A stretch of DNA of 64,000 bases from Microlunatus elymi (GTDB lineage: Bacteria > Actinomycetota > Actinomycetes > Propionibacteriales > Propionibacteriaceae): NCBI RefSeq assembly GCF_007362775.1, contig NZ_CP041692.1:1984001-2048000 (forward strand), written 5' to 3'. Each line of letters starts with the position of its first letter. Within the stretch, counting starts at the first letter, position 1. The position numbers were made by a program, and so were the translations under genes. This document shows, one piece after another, positions 17,787 to 25,981 of this stretch. The notes below the pieces were generated by a model. That model did not search any database, had not been told where the DNA came from, and saw only the letters and a list, made by a program, of their open reading frames with translations.

Positions 17787-19289
17787 TCAGGAGGTACTGA
17801 TCCGTAGCGCATAGAGATCGGCAGCATGCTGCTCGGGCAGCTTGATCCGGAGGGCGTCGGCGTCCTGGCTGCACCCGAGCCGACCGTGACCGAGCAGGGT
17901 CACCGAGGAGATCCGCCGGGTCAGAAGTCCTCGATCGGTGCCGAGGCTGGTGATCACCGCAACGCCTGCTGACGGCCGGGCCATGCCGAACGCATAGACC
18001 TGCTCGCCGACCTGGGTGAAGCGATAGTCCTCGGCGGTGTACGTGTCGATGTCCTTCTCGTCCCGCGACGCCGACTCGAGGACGTTCGGACCTTCCCCGT
18101 GGCGCAGCCACGGCCGGCTTCCGTAGATGCCTTCGCCGTTGGTCCGCAGCCAATCGCCGATCTCGGTGACGAGCCGGCGGGCGTGCTCGTCCAGGGTGCC
18201 GTCGGCGAGTTGCGGCACGTTCAGCAGCAGGCTGCCGTTCTTGCTGACCACGTCGATCAGCATTCGCAACACCTCGGGGGCGTTCTTGCGCGGCCGGAAC
18301 AGTCCGGTGTCGTCGGCGCAGTCGAACCATTCGCCGTCGCTGGTGTCGAGTTGCCAGCCGATCGTCTCGATCTCTGCCCGTTGCCGTCGCTCCGAGTCGA
18401 GCAGGACGGCGGTGCGATCCTCGTCCGGTACGTCCTTGATCGCGGCGATTCCGGCCGGCACCCGACGGTAGTAGTCCGACAGGAACTTCAGCCCCAGCTG
18501 CGACGGGGGAGCAGTCTCGACGGTGCTGCCCCGGTCGAACGGCATCCGGGAGTCGTCCAGATAGACCAACTCCGGCTCGTACTTCGACACCGCATCCCAG
18601 AGGCGGCGATAGAAGTCCTCGGCCACTTCGACCGGCGCCGGTCCGTGGCCGCTGCGAATCGGGCCGTACAAGCGGATCGGATCGAGCCCTTCCCACCACG
18701 TCCCGACGCCGTCAGCAGCGGTCAGTCGACCGTCGAAGGGCTCGCCGGTCTCGGGATCGTTGCCGGTGGCGACGTTGAGCCACCGCCAGGTCCAGTTCTG
18801 ATGAAAACTGAGCCCGAACGGCAGATCTCGCCGACGCGCCGCCTTCGCCCATTCGGCCACGATGTTGCGGCCGGGGCCGACCCTGGTGGTGTTCCACGGA
18901 TGTTGGTCGGAGTCCCACAGATCCACGTTGTCGCAGTGGCTCGCCATGCTGACGAAGTAGCGGGCGCCGTTGTCGGCGTAGAAGTCGATCAAGGAATCGG
19001 CGTCGAAATGCTCGGCCTTCCACAGATTGACCAGATCCTTGTAACCGAACTCGGTCGGCGGACCGTAGTGCTCCCGGTGGTAGGCACTCTGCCGCTTCGG
19101 CCGTCTGACCTCCCAGTCCTCCAAGTGAGGTTGCAGACCGTACAGGTGGCGTGCATACCAGTCACCGGAGCGAGCAACCGACTGAGCACCCCAGTGCGCC
19201 CAGATACCGAACTTGGCGTCTGTGAACCAATCGGGGATCTGGTGCTGCCGCAACGACTCCCAGCTCGGCTGATAGCTGATCATGATCAT
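17787..19289 (-). CDS. Alpha-L-fucosidase (GH29)
   Basis: A 500-residue GH29 enzyme that removes terminal alpha-L-fucose with retention. Family landmarks: WFTDAKFGIWAHWGAQSV near the N-terminus, YFVSMASHCDNVDLWDS, GLSFHQNWTWRW, and the nucleophile region ELVYLDDSRM (Asp about residue 242), then SKNGSLLLNVPQLADGTL and a C-terminal beta domain. No signal peptide, so it acts in the cytoplasm on imported oligosaccharide. It is at the left end of the sugar-utilisation locus, divergent from the rhamnose mutarotase. Confidence 0.88.
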   Translation of the reverse strand: MIMISYQPSWESLRQHQIPDWFTDAKFGIWAHWGAQSVARSGDWYARHLYGLQPHLEDWEVRRPKRQSAYHREHYGPPTEFGYKDLVNLWKAEHFDADSLIDFYADNGARYFVSMASHCDNVDLWDSDQHPWNTTRVGPGRNIVAEWAKAARRRDLPFGLSFHQNWTWRWLNVATGNDPETGEPFDGRLTAADGVGTWWEGLDPIRLYGPIRSGHGPAPVEVAEDFYRRLWDAVSKYEPELVYLDDSRMPFDRGSTVETAPPSQLGLKFLSDYYRRVPAGIAAIKDVPDEDRTAVLLDSERRQRAEIETIGWQLDTSDGEWFDCADDTGLFRPRKNAPEVLRMLIDVVSKNGSLLLNVPQLADGTLDEHARRLVTEIGDWLRTNGEGIYGSRPWLRHGEGPNVLESASRDEKDIDTYTAEDYRFTQVGEQVYAFGMARPSAGVAVITSLGTDRGLLTRRISSVTLLGHGRLGCSQDADALRIKLPEQHAADLYALRISTS

Positions 19290-19361
19290 CCTGTCTGGTC
19301 GGATCCGGCATCTGTCCGCATAACGTGACGTTGTTGATCACCGTCGGGCGGAATGCTAGCT

Positions 19362-19381
19362 TTGCTCAAACGATTGCTCAA
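19362..19381. promoter_or_regulatory. Direct-repeat operator-like site
   Basis: TTGCTCAA occurs at 19362-19369 and 19374-19381, a 12-bp period, in the short divergent region between the fucosidase and mutarotase genes and just before the mutarotase ribosome site. It is a candidate site for the SorC regulator encoded nearby. Confidence 0.4.
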
Positions 19382-19410
19382 CAGTTGGCCGAGTTGAAGG
19401 AGCAGCTGGT

Positions 19411-19752
19411 ATGCGCGTGGCGTTGCACTCGATTCTCAAACCCGAGACGGAAGACCGGTACCGCACCGATCATGCTGCGATCCCCGACGACCTGGTCGCC
19501 TCGTTCGACCGGTTGGGCATCGTCGACTGGACGATCTGGCGCAGCGGCCGGGACCTGTTCCACCTGGTCGACTGCGAGGATTTCGACGCCGCCTGGACCG
19601 CCCTCGCCGACGATCCGGCGAACAGGCGCTGGCAGGCCTTCATCGGCCCGTTGGTCGAGGGCTTCCGTACGGACAACGAGGGCAGCACCGGACTGGAGCT
19701 GGAACGGATCTGGTCCTTGGCCGGCCAGTCCCACGCGCACACCCGGGCCTGA
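19411..19752 (+). CDS. rhaU: L-rhamnose mutarotase
   Basis: A 113-residue member of the rhamnose mutarotase (RhaM/RhaU) family, which interconverts alpha and beta anomers of L-rhamnose and sometimes L-fucose. Family features: N-terminal MRVALHSILKPETEDRYRTDHAAIPDDL, the WTIWRSGRDLFHLVDCEDF strand, and C-terminal LERIWSLAG. The GAAGGAGC ribosome site precedes the ATG. It converges on the SorC gene. No rhamnose isomerase or kinase is visible in the window, so its sugar may be fucose or another 6-deoxyhexose released by the GH29 enzyme. Confidence 0.85.
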   Translation: MRVALHSILKPETEDRYRTDHAAIPDDLVASFDRLGIVDWTIWRSGRDLFHLVDCEDFDAAWTALADDPANRRWQAFIGPLVEGFRTDNEGSTGLELERIWSLAGQSHAHTRA

Positions 19753-19795
19753 CGAGATGGGTGCCTTGGCGACCGGGATGCCCGCCAGGTGTTGA

Positions 19796-20767
19796 TCATG
19801 CCAGCAACCGCCGCGCGGTGTAGTTGTCGGTGACCAGGATGTTGATCCAGCCGCCGCGCGCGGCGGCCCGGATCGCGTCGACCTTCGGTGCTCCACCGGC
19901 GACACCGATCCGCCGGGGCACGGCCAACAGGTCGTCGGCGCCGATGCCGATCACGCGGTTGCGCAGATCCCCGTCGACGGGCGCGCCGTTCCCGTCGAAG
20001 AAATTCAGGCAGACGTCGCCGACCGCGTGCATCGAGGACAGCCGATCGATGTCGGCCTGGGGCAGCGCAGCACCCCAGGAGGTCCGGAGCGGAGTCGCCG
20101 CGCCGATACCGGTGAGGACCACGCTCAAGGTGCGCCACGCGGCAGCCGCATCGGCGATGTACGGGTCGGCGAGCAACCCGTCCCGGACATCGCGGTTGGC
20201 GACCACTCCGGGAGCAGCGAGATAGATCGGGTCAGCACCGGTCAACTGCGCCAATCGATCGGTGAGCCGGGTAGCCTGCGCCCGCATCGTCGGGTTCCCG
20301 ACCGCTCCCAGGGTCTGGACCACGACCTCGGCACTGCCCGCCACGATCGGGGCCAGCGACTCGACCATGGCCAGCAGGGACGCGGAACGAGACGAGATGC
20401 CGACCCGCTCGCCGGAGGCCAGAGTCGACTCGAAGTAGGAAGCTGCAGCGGCCCCGATGGCTGACAGCACCCCGGCGTCGTCGTCCGAGGCGGCTTCGGA
20501 GACGACCACGTCGCGCAGCCCGAGTTCGGCAGCGATGGCCTGCTCCAGCTCGGAGAAGAAGCCCGGCGGGGTCACCACCGTGGTGCGTACGACACCAAGA
20601 CGCTGAGCGTCCTTCAACAGCCGGGAAACCCTTGACTGGCTGAGATTCAGCCGCTCTGCGATCTCCGGCTGCCGGATGCCTTCCTCGTGATACATCCGGG
20701 CGGCCTTGATCAGCAGTGCCAGCCGACCACGTTGTGGCTGATGGGTGCCGTTGGACGGCTCGGTCAC
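19796..20767 (-). CDS. SorC/DeoR-type sugar-responsive transcriptional regulator
   Basis: A 323-residue SorC family regulator with an N-terminal helix-turn-helix (about residues 15-60, RQPEIAERLNLSQSRVSRLLKDA) and a C-terminal sugar-phosphate-binding domain (GERVGISSRSASL, VVVQTLGAVGN, GIGADDL, VDAIRAAARGGWINILVTD). It is the last gene of the ten-gene operon and overlaps the racemase-like gene by 4 bp. By family it binds a phosphorylated sugar or sugar acid, which fits a product of the DUF1537 kinase as effector. Confidence 0.88.
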   Translation of the reverse strand: MTEPSNGTHQPQRGRLALLIKAARMYHEEGIRQPEIAERLNLSQSRVSRLLKDAQRLGVVRTTVVTPPGFFSELEQAIAAELGLRDVVVSEAASDDDAGVLSAIGAAAASYFESTLASGERVGISSRSASLLAMVESLAPIVAGSAEVVVQTLGAVGNPTMRAQATRLTDRLAQLTGADPIYLAAPGVVANRDVRDGLLADPYIADAAAAWRTLSVVLTGIGAATPLRTSWGAALPQADIDRLSSMHAVGDVCLNFFDGNGAPVDGDLRNRVIGIGADDLLAVPRRIGVAGGAPKVDAIRAAARGGWINILVTDNYTARRLLA

Positions 20768-21426
20768 CTGCTCGCCTCGCTCCGGGCGAGCAACTCGGCG
20801 ACGCGCCGGATGCCGAGCTCCGGGCTGGTCAGCACCGGTACGTCGACCTGGGTCTTGGCTGCAGCGGAGGCCATCGACGCCTGGGCGAGCACGATCACGT
20901 CGCTGCGGCCGGCCTGGTCGGTGATGGCCTGGGCGACCAACGCGTCGTGCCGGTCCCGATCGCCGCCGGTAACCGCTTCGAAGGCGCCAGGGACGACGAC
21001 TTCGGTGATCTCCGGTTGTTTGCCCTGTCCGGCCGCCCGTTCTCGCAGCAACGCGGCCGTGGGCAGCAGCGTCGTTTCCAGAGTGGCGATCACGCTGATC
21101 CGCTGAGCGCCGCGGACCGCTTCGTCGGCCATCGCCTCGTCGATCCGGAAGACCGGCAGGCCAAGATCATCTTCCAGAGCGGCGGCGTAGCCGGAGATGG
21201 ACGAGCAGGTGAAGACGATCGCGTCGGCGCCGGACGTTTTCGCCGCCCGTCCGAGTGCGGCCAACCGGGTTGCGATGTCGGTTCTTTCCGCGCCTCGGCC
21301 CAGGTCGGAGACGATGCGATCATCCAGCAGGTGTTGGATCTCAACCGTCGGCAGCTGGTGCGCGGCCAGCTCGGTGAAGGTGGGGATGACGACGGCTCCG
21401 GTGTGGAGCATGGCAAGCCGGGTCAT
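20764..21426 (-). CDS. Asp/Glu racemase-fold enzyme lacking the second catalytic Cys
   Basis: A 220-residue Asp/Glu/hydantoin-racemase superfamily protein. The first cysteine is present in IVFTCSSISGYAAAL (about residue 74). Where racemases have a second Cys, this protein has VIVLAQASMASAA. One-Cys members of this fold include decarboxylases and lyase-like enzymes. In this operon it could process a keto-acid or malonate-like intermediate from the sugar-acid route, but that is inference. 16 bp downstream of the GH127 gene and overlapping the SorC gene. Confidence 0.7.
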   Translation of the reverse strand: MTRLAMLHTGAVVIPTFTELAAHQLPTVEIQHLLDDRIVSDLGRGAERTDIATRLAALGRAAKTSGADAIVFTCSSISGYAAALEDDLGLPVFRIDEAMADEAVRGAQRISVIATLETTLLPTAALLRERAAGQGKQPEITEVVVPGAFEAVTGGDRDRHDALVAQAITDQAGRSDVIVLAQASMASAAAKTQVDVPVLTSPELGIRRVAELLARSEASR

Positions 21427-21442
21427 GGGTCGGTCCTTCCGG

Positions 21443-23434
21443 TCAGCGGAGCAGTGGGAGCCAGACAGACATCTCGCCGGATCCGCGGTTTCCCCACAGA
21501 GCGTAGGGAATCAGCCGCAGGTCCAGCGGTGTCGGCGGACTGGGATCGAGTTCGGCGTACAGCCGGCCGTCCGGTACGGGGTCAGGCAATCGGGCAGCCG
21601 TGCCGCGCAGCAGGACGTGGCCGCCGAAGATGCCGTCGCCCGGCTCCTCGGTCCAGTCGATCGTCTGCGGGATCGCGACGGAGCCCACGGTGACGTCGTC
21701 GGGCAGGTCGGCCGACTCGACGCAGTAGACGACTGGACCGCGTACGACGCTGACCTGGTTGGTCGCCTCCTCCAGGAACCGATGGGCGACCGTCAGCCGG
21801 ACCGACAGGTCCAGGGAGATCTCGACGGTGTTGTGATCCCACTGTTGATCAAGGACGGCATAACCGCTTTCGAACCGATCCACCGGTCGACCGTCCACCG
21901 ACACCTGCGCGTCTTTGCTCCAGCCGGGAATCCGCACCCGCAGCTGACCGTCGACCGGCCGTTCCGCCTGCACGCCGAGGCGAATGATCCCGGTTGCGGG
22001 GTAGTCGGTTTCCTGGCGCACCGTGACGGCAACTCCGTCGAAGTCGGTGGTCGCGGTGCCGGTCACGAACTGGTGCACCCAGGCGGTCCGGTCCTTGTGG
22101 CTGTAGGCGTAGTAGGGGAGTTCGGTGATGACGCGGGCGATGTTGGGTGGGCAGCAGAAGCACGCGGTCATGTACTCCTGGCGTCCGCGCTCATGCGACG
22201 GCGGCGGCACGGAGTCCTTCGGGTTGCCCGCGCGCCGCAGCGGGAAGGGCAGGTCTCTGACCTGACGCAGCGGGTTGGTGTAGAAGTAGCTCGTGCCGTC
22301 GGCGCCGATCATCGCCGGCAGCGCGTTGTAGATGACTCGCTCGATCTCGTCGGCGTAGCGTGCGTCTCCGGTCAGGGTGAGCATCCGCCAGGCCCAGAAG
22401 ATCAAGCCGAGCGATGCGCACGATTCGTTGTAGGCGGTGACATTCGGCAGTTGGTAGGGGCGGCCGTAGGCCTGATGCACCCGGGTGATCGCCCAGTAGT
22501 TCTGCCCGGCGTCGGGTGAGGCACCGTCGTACAGCGCGCCGCAGCCGCCGGTGATGTAGAGCTTGGAGCCGACCAGATCATCCCAGATGCTCTGCAGCGC
22601 GGTGATCAACTCCTGGTCGCCGGTCTCCAGCGCGTAGTCGGCCATCCCCGCATACAGGTAGTTGGCGCGCACGGAGTGTCCGACAGCCTGCCGCTGTTCT
22701 CGAACCGGCAGTACGTCCTGGTTGTCGTCGCTGCCGTCGGATCCCTTGCCACCATGGAGATCCAGCAGCTTGCCGGCCAGTTCGAGGTATCGCGCGTCGC
22801 CGGTGGTGCGATAGAGCTCGATCGAGCCCATGTAGTGGGACGGGCAGATGTTGCAGTCGGCCAACCGCTCCGGGTGGTCGATGGTGAGGCCGATCAAGTA
22901 GCCGGCGGCCCGCTCGGCCACCTTCAGATAGGAGTTGTCTCCGGTCAGCCGATAGTGAACGCAGGCGAGGTTCATCAGGTGGCCGAGGTTGTAGGTCTCG
23001 AAATTGAGCCGCTCGTCCAACGGCAGCACGTCGCTGCCCGCCCGCTGCGCGATCGTCGTCTTGGTGTGGAGGTAGCCGTCCGGCTGCTGGGCTCGCTCGA
23101 TGGCGATGGCGGCCTTGGTCAGGTAGTCGGCCAGATCGGTGTCCGGCGACTCGGCCGCGGCAACGGTTGCCGATTCCAGCCACTTGTAGAGGTCGCCGTC
23201 CATGAACGGCGGTCCGTGATGTTCGCCGGCGAAATCACCCGCGGCGACCAGAAAATTCTCGTAGGCATGCGCGATCGACGAGTCGAACATGATCTTGCCC
23301 ATGGTCGGAACGGTGACCTCCACCGTCCGCGCCCGCAGCCGCGCGACCGGGCCGGGCCCGGTGATCGTGCAGCCCTTGGCCGGCAGACAGGACATGACCG
23401 CGTACGGGCTGTTGCTCGTGTCGGTGAGCATCAT
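21443..23434 (-). CDS. GH127 family glycoside hydrolase (DUF1680)
   Basis: A 663-residue GH127 protein. Known members are beta-L-arabinofuranosidases and, in Bacteroides, an aceric-acid hydrolase acting on rhamnogalacturonan II. The zinc/cysteine active site is recognisable: NESCA (about residues 335-339, Glu and Cys ligands) and the CFCCPPN motif (about 424-430) that holds the nucleophile Cys and a neighbouring Cys ligand. An alpha/alpha barrel precedes C-terminal beta domains. No signal peptide, so cytoplasmic. The start overlaps the kinase stop by 4 bp. Which of the GH127 activities applies is open. Confidence 0.85.
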   Translation of the reverse strand: MMLTDTSNSPYAVMSCLPAKGCTITGPGPVARLRARTVEVTVPTMGKIMFDSSIAHAYENFLVAAGDFAGEHHGPPFMDGDLYKWLESATVAAAESPDTDLADYLTKAAIAIERAQQPDGYLHTKTTIAQRAGSDVLPLDERLNFETYNLGHLMNLACVHYRLTGDNSYLKVAERAAGYLIGLTIDHPERLADCNICPSHYMGSIELYRTTGDARYLELAGKLLDLHGGKGSDGSDDNQDVLPVREQRQAVGHSVRANYLYAGMADYALETGDQELITALQSIWDDLVGSKLYITGGCGALYDGASPDAGQNYWAITRVHQAYGRPYQLPNVTAYNESCASLGLIFWAWRMLTLTGDARYADEIERVIYNALPAMIGADGTSYFYTNPLRQVRDLPFPLRRAGNPKDSVPPPSHERGRQEYMTACFCCPPNIARVITELPYYAYSHKDRTAWVHQFVTGTATTDFDGVAVTVRQETDYPATGIIRLGVQAERPVDGQLRVRIPGWSKDAQVSVDGRPVDRFESGYAVLDQQWDHNTVEISLDLSVRLTVAHRFLEEATNQVSVVRGPVVYCVESADLPDDVTVGSVAIPQTIDWTEEPGDGIFGGHVLLRGTAARLPDPVPDGRLYAELDPSPPTPLDLRLIPYALWGNRGSGEMSVWLPLLR

Positions 23435-24705
23435 TGCCTTTCAGAACAGGACGATTTACTGGTTGCTGAGGCGGCGTTGACCGATCCGCCGGTCTTGATC
23501 TTGGTGAACAGGTCGGCTTCGCCCATCTGTCCGCCCTTGAGGACGAACTCGGTCCGACTCAGGTGCTGCTCCTGCCCATCGCCGTGGCACAGGCAGACGT
23601 TTCCCCACGGTTGAGCGGCGACGCTGAGCGTGTTGACGCCGAGGCGACGCAGCACCCGCCCGGAGGTGTCTCCACCACAGATGATCACACGGCCGTGGTC
23701 GGCTCGACGAAGCCAGGCATCGCCGATCTCGGCCAGCCGATCCGGGATCTCCTCGGCGGCAACGGTTTTCGACGACTCGGTGGAGCTGACGATGACGTCG
23801 GCGCCGTCGGACTGCAGGTCCAGTGTGCGGCGCAGTGCGTCGTCGTCGAAGAGATCCAGCCGCGGCCATCCCGATGTCGCGACTTGCTGCTGAGTACGCG
23901 CCGAGGTGCTTCCGCTGAGCACCAGGATCGGACCGTCGGCCGGCTCGGCCGTTGTCGGCAGCGGCGGCATCGTAGCGGTCCGGGGCGGCGTCGCGGTCCG
24001 GCCGAGCGCGGCGCTGATGCCGCCGGACCCGATCACGAACGCCGGCGCAGCACCGCGATCCATGATCGTCCGTGCCAGCAGGTCGAGTTGCTGATCGGTG
24101 AAGGCGTCGCAGAGCATGCCGGCCTCGGGCCCGGACAGGGCTGCGGCGACCGTGTCCGGCTGGTCGTAGGCGGTCCACGGCAGCAGTCCGATGGGCAGCT
24201 TCGTCTGCCGGCCGAGGAAGAGCCGCAGGTCGGATTCGGTGGCTGGCGTGACCGGGTGGTTGATCATGGTCGGCTGCCGGTCCAGCCGGAACACCTCGGC
24301 CCCGTCCCGGGCGAAGTGGTGACCGAAGAACGTGTAGCGGCCGAAGTCGGGCTGGGCGAAGACCAACGGGATGGGTCCGGCTCCGAACAGCCTGGTGCCC
24401 AGTTCAAGCACCTGACCCAGGCTGCCGATCTCGGGCGAGGAATCGACGGTCGAACAGGCCTTGTACTGAATCAGATCCGGCTGCAGCCTGTGCAGCCGGG
24501 ACAGGGCGGGGAGAGCCTCCGCGGCCATCTTGTCGGTCGGCAGGGATCGTGCGGTGCCGGCGATGCCGACGACGTCGTGCCCGTCGGTGGGCAGCTCGAC
24601 GGCTGCAGAGGTCGCCAGCACGCCACTGAGGCCGGCCCGGCGGAACTGCAGCAGCACGTCCACCGAACCGGTGAAATCGTCACCGTAGAAGGCGAAACGA
24701 GGCAT
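23431..24705 (-). CDS. DUF1537 four-carbon acid sugar kinase family protein
   Basis: A 424-residue sugar-acid kinase of the OtnK/DtnK/OiaK superfamily, which phosphorylates threonate, erythronate, 3-oxo-isoapionate and related acids with ATP. Family landmarks: FYGDDFTG at residues 6-13 (substrate-binding), the C-terminal nucleotide part with VIICGGDTSGRVLRRLGV (about 340-357), and the glycine-rich KGGQMGEADLF near 390. It shares one base (TGATG) with the upstream RuBisCO-like gene, so both products are made together. Pairing with that protein suggests 3-oxo-isoapionate as substrate. Confidence 0.85.
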   Translation of the reverse strand: MPRFAFYGDDFTGSVDVLLQFRRAGLSGVLATSAAVELPTDGHDVVGIAGTARSLPTDKMAAEALPALSRLHRLQPDLIQYKACSTVDSSPEIGSLGQVLELGTRLFGAGPIPLVFAQPDFGRYTFFGHHFARDGAEVFRLDRQPTMINHPVTPATESDLRLFLGRQTKLPIGLLPWTAYDQPDTVAAALSGPEAGMLCDAFTDQQLDLLARTIMDRGAAPAFVIGSGGISAALGRTATPPRTATMPPLPTTAEPADGPILVLSGSTSARTQQQVATSGWPRLDLFDDDALRRTLDLQSDGADVIVSSTESSKTVAAEEIPDRLAEIGDAWLRRADHGRVIICGGDTSGRVLRRLGVNTLSVAAQPWGNVCLCHGDGQEQHLSRTEFVLKGGQMGEADLFTKIKTGGSVNAASATSKSSCSERQ

Positions 24706-25949
24706 CAGCGCCGGCCGAACTTGTCGATCGCGGCGGCAAGCTCGGGCACCCGCGCCGCCCGGGCGTCCAACGACTCGCCCTCGATCGCTGCTGCCCAGGC
24801 CTCCCGCATCGACCGCACCCCGGCTGCCGAGCCGTGCGGATGGCCGTGGATGCCGCCACCGGCGAGCACCAGCAGGTCCTCGGTGCCGGTGGCGGCGTAG
24901 GTGGCGTGGGCCAGTCCGGCCGACTGGCCCGACGACAGCACCGGCAGGATGTGGTAACCGCCCAGGAACGGACGCCGGACGGCCTCGATCGAAGCCAGCA
25001 CCTGCTCGTCGGACTCGTAGAACTTGTTCGCGATTCCGTTGGTGTGCAGATGATCGACGCCGGCCAACCGAGCGAGCTTCTGGAAGGCCGTGAACCCGAT
25101 CCCGAGCTGGGGAGAGCGGGAGAAGGCGCCGAACATCGCCCGGTGACCGTGGATCGGCAGCTCGGATCGTTCCCGCAGGTAGTGCACTCCGGCCAGGCCG
25201 ACGAGATTGACGCAGACCATCACGCAGCTGCCGCCGGCCTCCAGCACAAGATCATGATTGGCGGCCAGCCGGGAGATGTCGTCGGTGATGTTGAACGCGT
25301 ACATCGGCATCCGGCCGGTCCGGTCGGCGTACGGCTTGAGCACCGACATCACCGCCCGGACCCGTTCGGCCAACGGCAGACACGGGGCGCTGCCCTGCAG
25401 CTCGTCGTCCTTGATGAAATCGATGCCGGCCTCGACGATCTCCCGCACCAGCGCCGCCAGTTCGTCGGCGGACAACCCGATGCTGGGCTTGACGATGGTT
25501 CCGATCAACGGGCCGGACTCGCGGCCGACCAGCTTGCGGGTGCCCTGCACGCCGAAACCGGGACCCGGGTAGGCATCGGCAAAAGCCATCGGCAGGTCGA
25601 GATCGATCAGCCGTAGCGCACCGACCTCCCTTAGCTCGAACAGGTTGCCCGCGACCGCGGCCAGCAGGTTCGGCAGCGAGGCTCCGAAGTTGTGCAGCGG
25701 GAACGCAATCCGCACCCGGGCCCGCCTGGCGACGCTCCAGTCACCCGATGCGCCCGGCAGTGGTGGCCGGCCGCTCGGCGGAAGCTCGTCGATCGATTCC
25801 ACCGTCGCGGCGTGCCGAGCGGTCAACCGCTCGGTCTCGCCCCGCACCGCGACGAAGGTGCCGGTGGACTGCTCTCCCGCAATGGTGGCGACGGTCGCCT
25901 CGAGCGGGAGGGCAGTTTCGATCTCGTACGTTGCCCGTACGACATCCAT
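24705..25949 (-). CDS. RuBisCO-like protein, OiaX-type candidate
   Basis: A 414-residue RuBisCO large-subunit-like protein. Catalytic positions are retained: K154 (IVKPSIGL), the KDDE motif at 180-183 (carbamylated Lys and metal-binding Asp/Glu), H267 in HGHRAMFG, and the loop-6 lysine K309 in NGIANKFYESD. The phosphate-binding glycines appear in LAGGGIHGHPHGS. The specificity loops differ from true RuBisCO. RuBisCO-like proteins beside DUF1537 kinases act on 3-oxo-isoapionate 4-phosphate (cleavage or decarboxylation) in D-apiose catabolism. The ATG at 25949 follows AAGGAGA. No apionate oxidoisomerase is visible in the window, so the upstream step is missing or different. Confidence 0.85.
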   Translation of the reverse strand: MDVVRATYEIETALPLEATVATIAGEQSTGTFVAVRGETERLTARHAATVESIDELPPSGRPPLPGASGDWSVARRARVRIAFPLHNFGASLPNLLAAVAGNLFELREVGALRLIDLDLPMAFADAYPGPGFGVQGTRKLVGRESGPLIGTIVKPSIGLSADELAALVREIVEAGIDFIKDDELQGSAPCLPLAERVRAVMSVLKPYADRTGRMPMYAFNITDDISRLAANHDLVLEAGGSCVMVCVNLVGLAGVHYLRERSELPIHGHRAMFGAFSRSPQLGIGFTAFQKLARLAGVDHLHTNGIANKFYESDEQVLASIEAVRRPFLGGYHILPVLSSGQSAGLAHATYAATGTEDLLVLAGGGIHGHPHGSAAGVRSMREAWAAAIEGESLDARAARVPELAAAIDKFGRR

Positions 25950-25981
25950 CGCTGTCTCCTTATGTGGGACGTGGCAAGCGA

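Noticed and set aside
24705-25949. True carbon-fixing RuBisCO.
   Set aside because: The loops around the substrate differ from RuBisCO, no phosphoribulokinase or small subunit is seen, and it is coupled to a DUF1537 kinase in a sugar operon.
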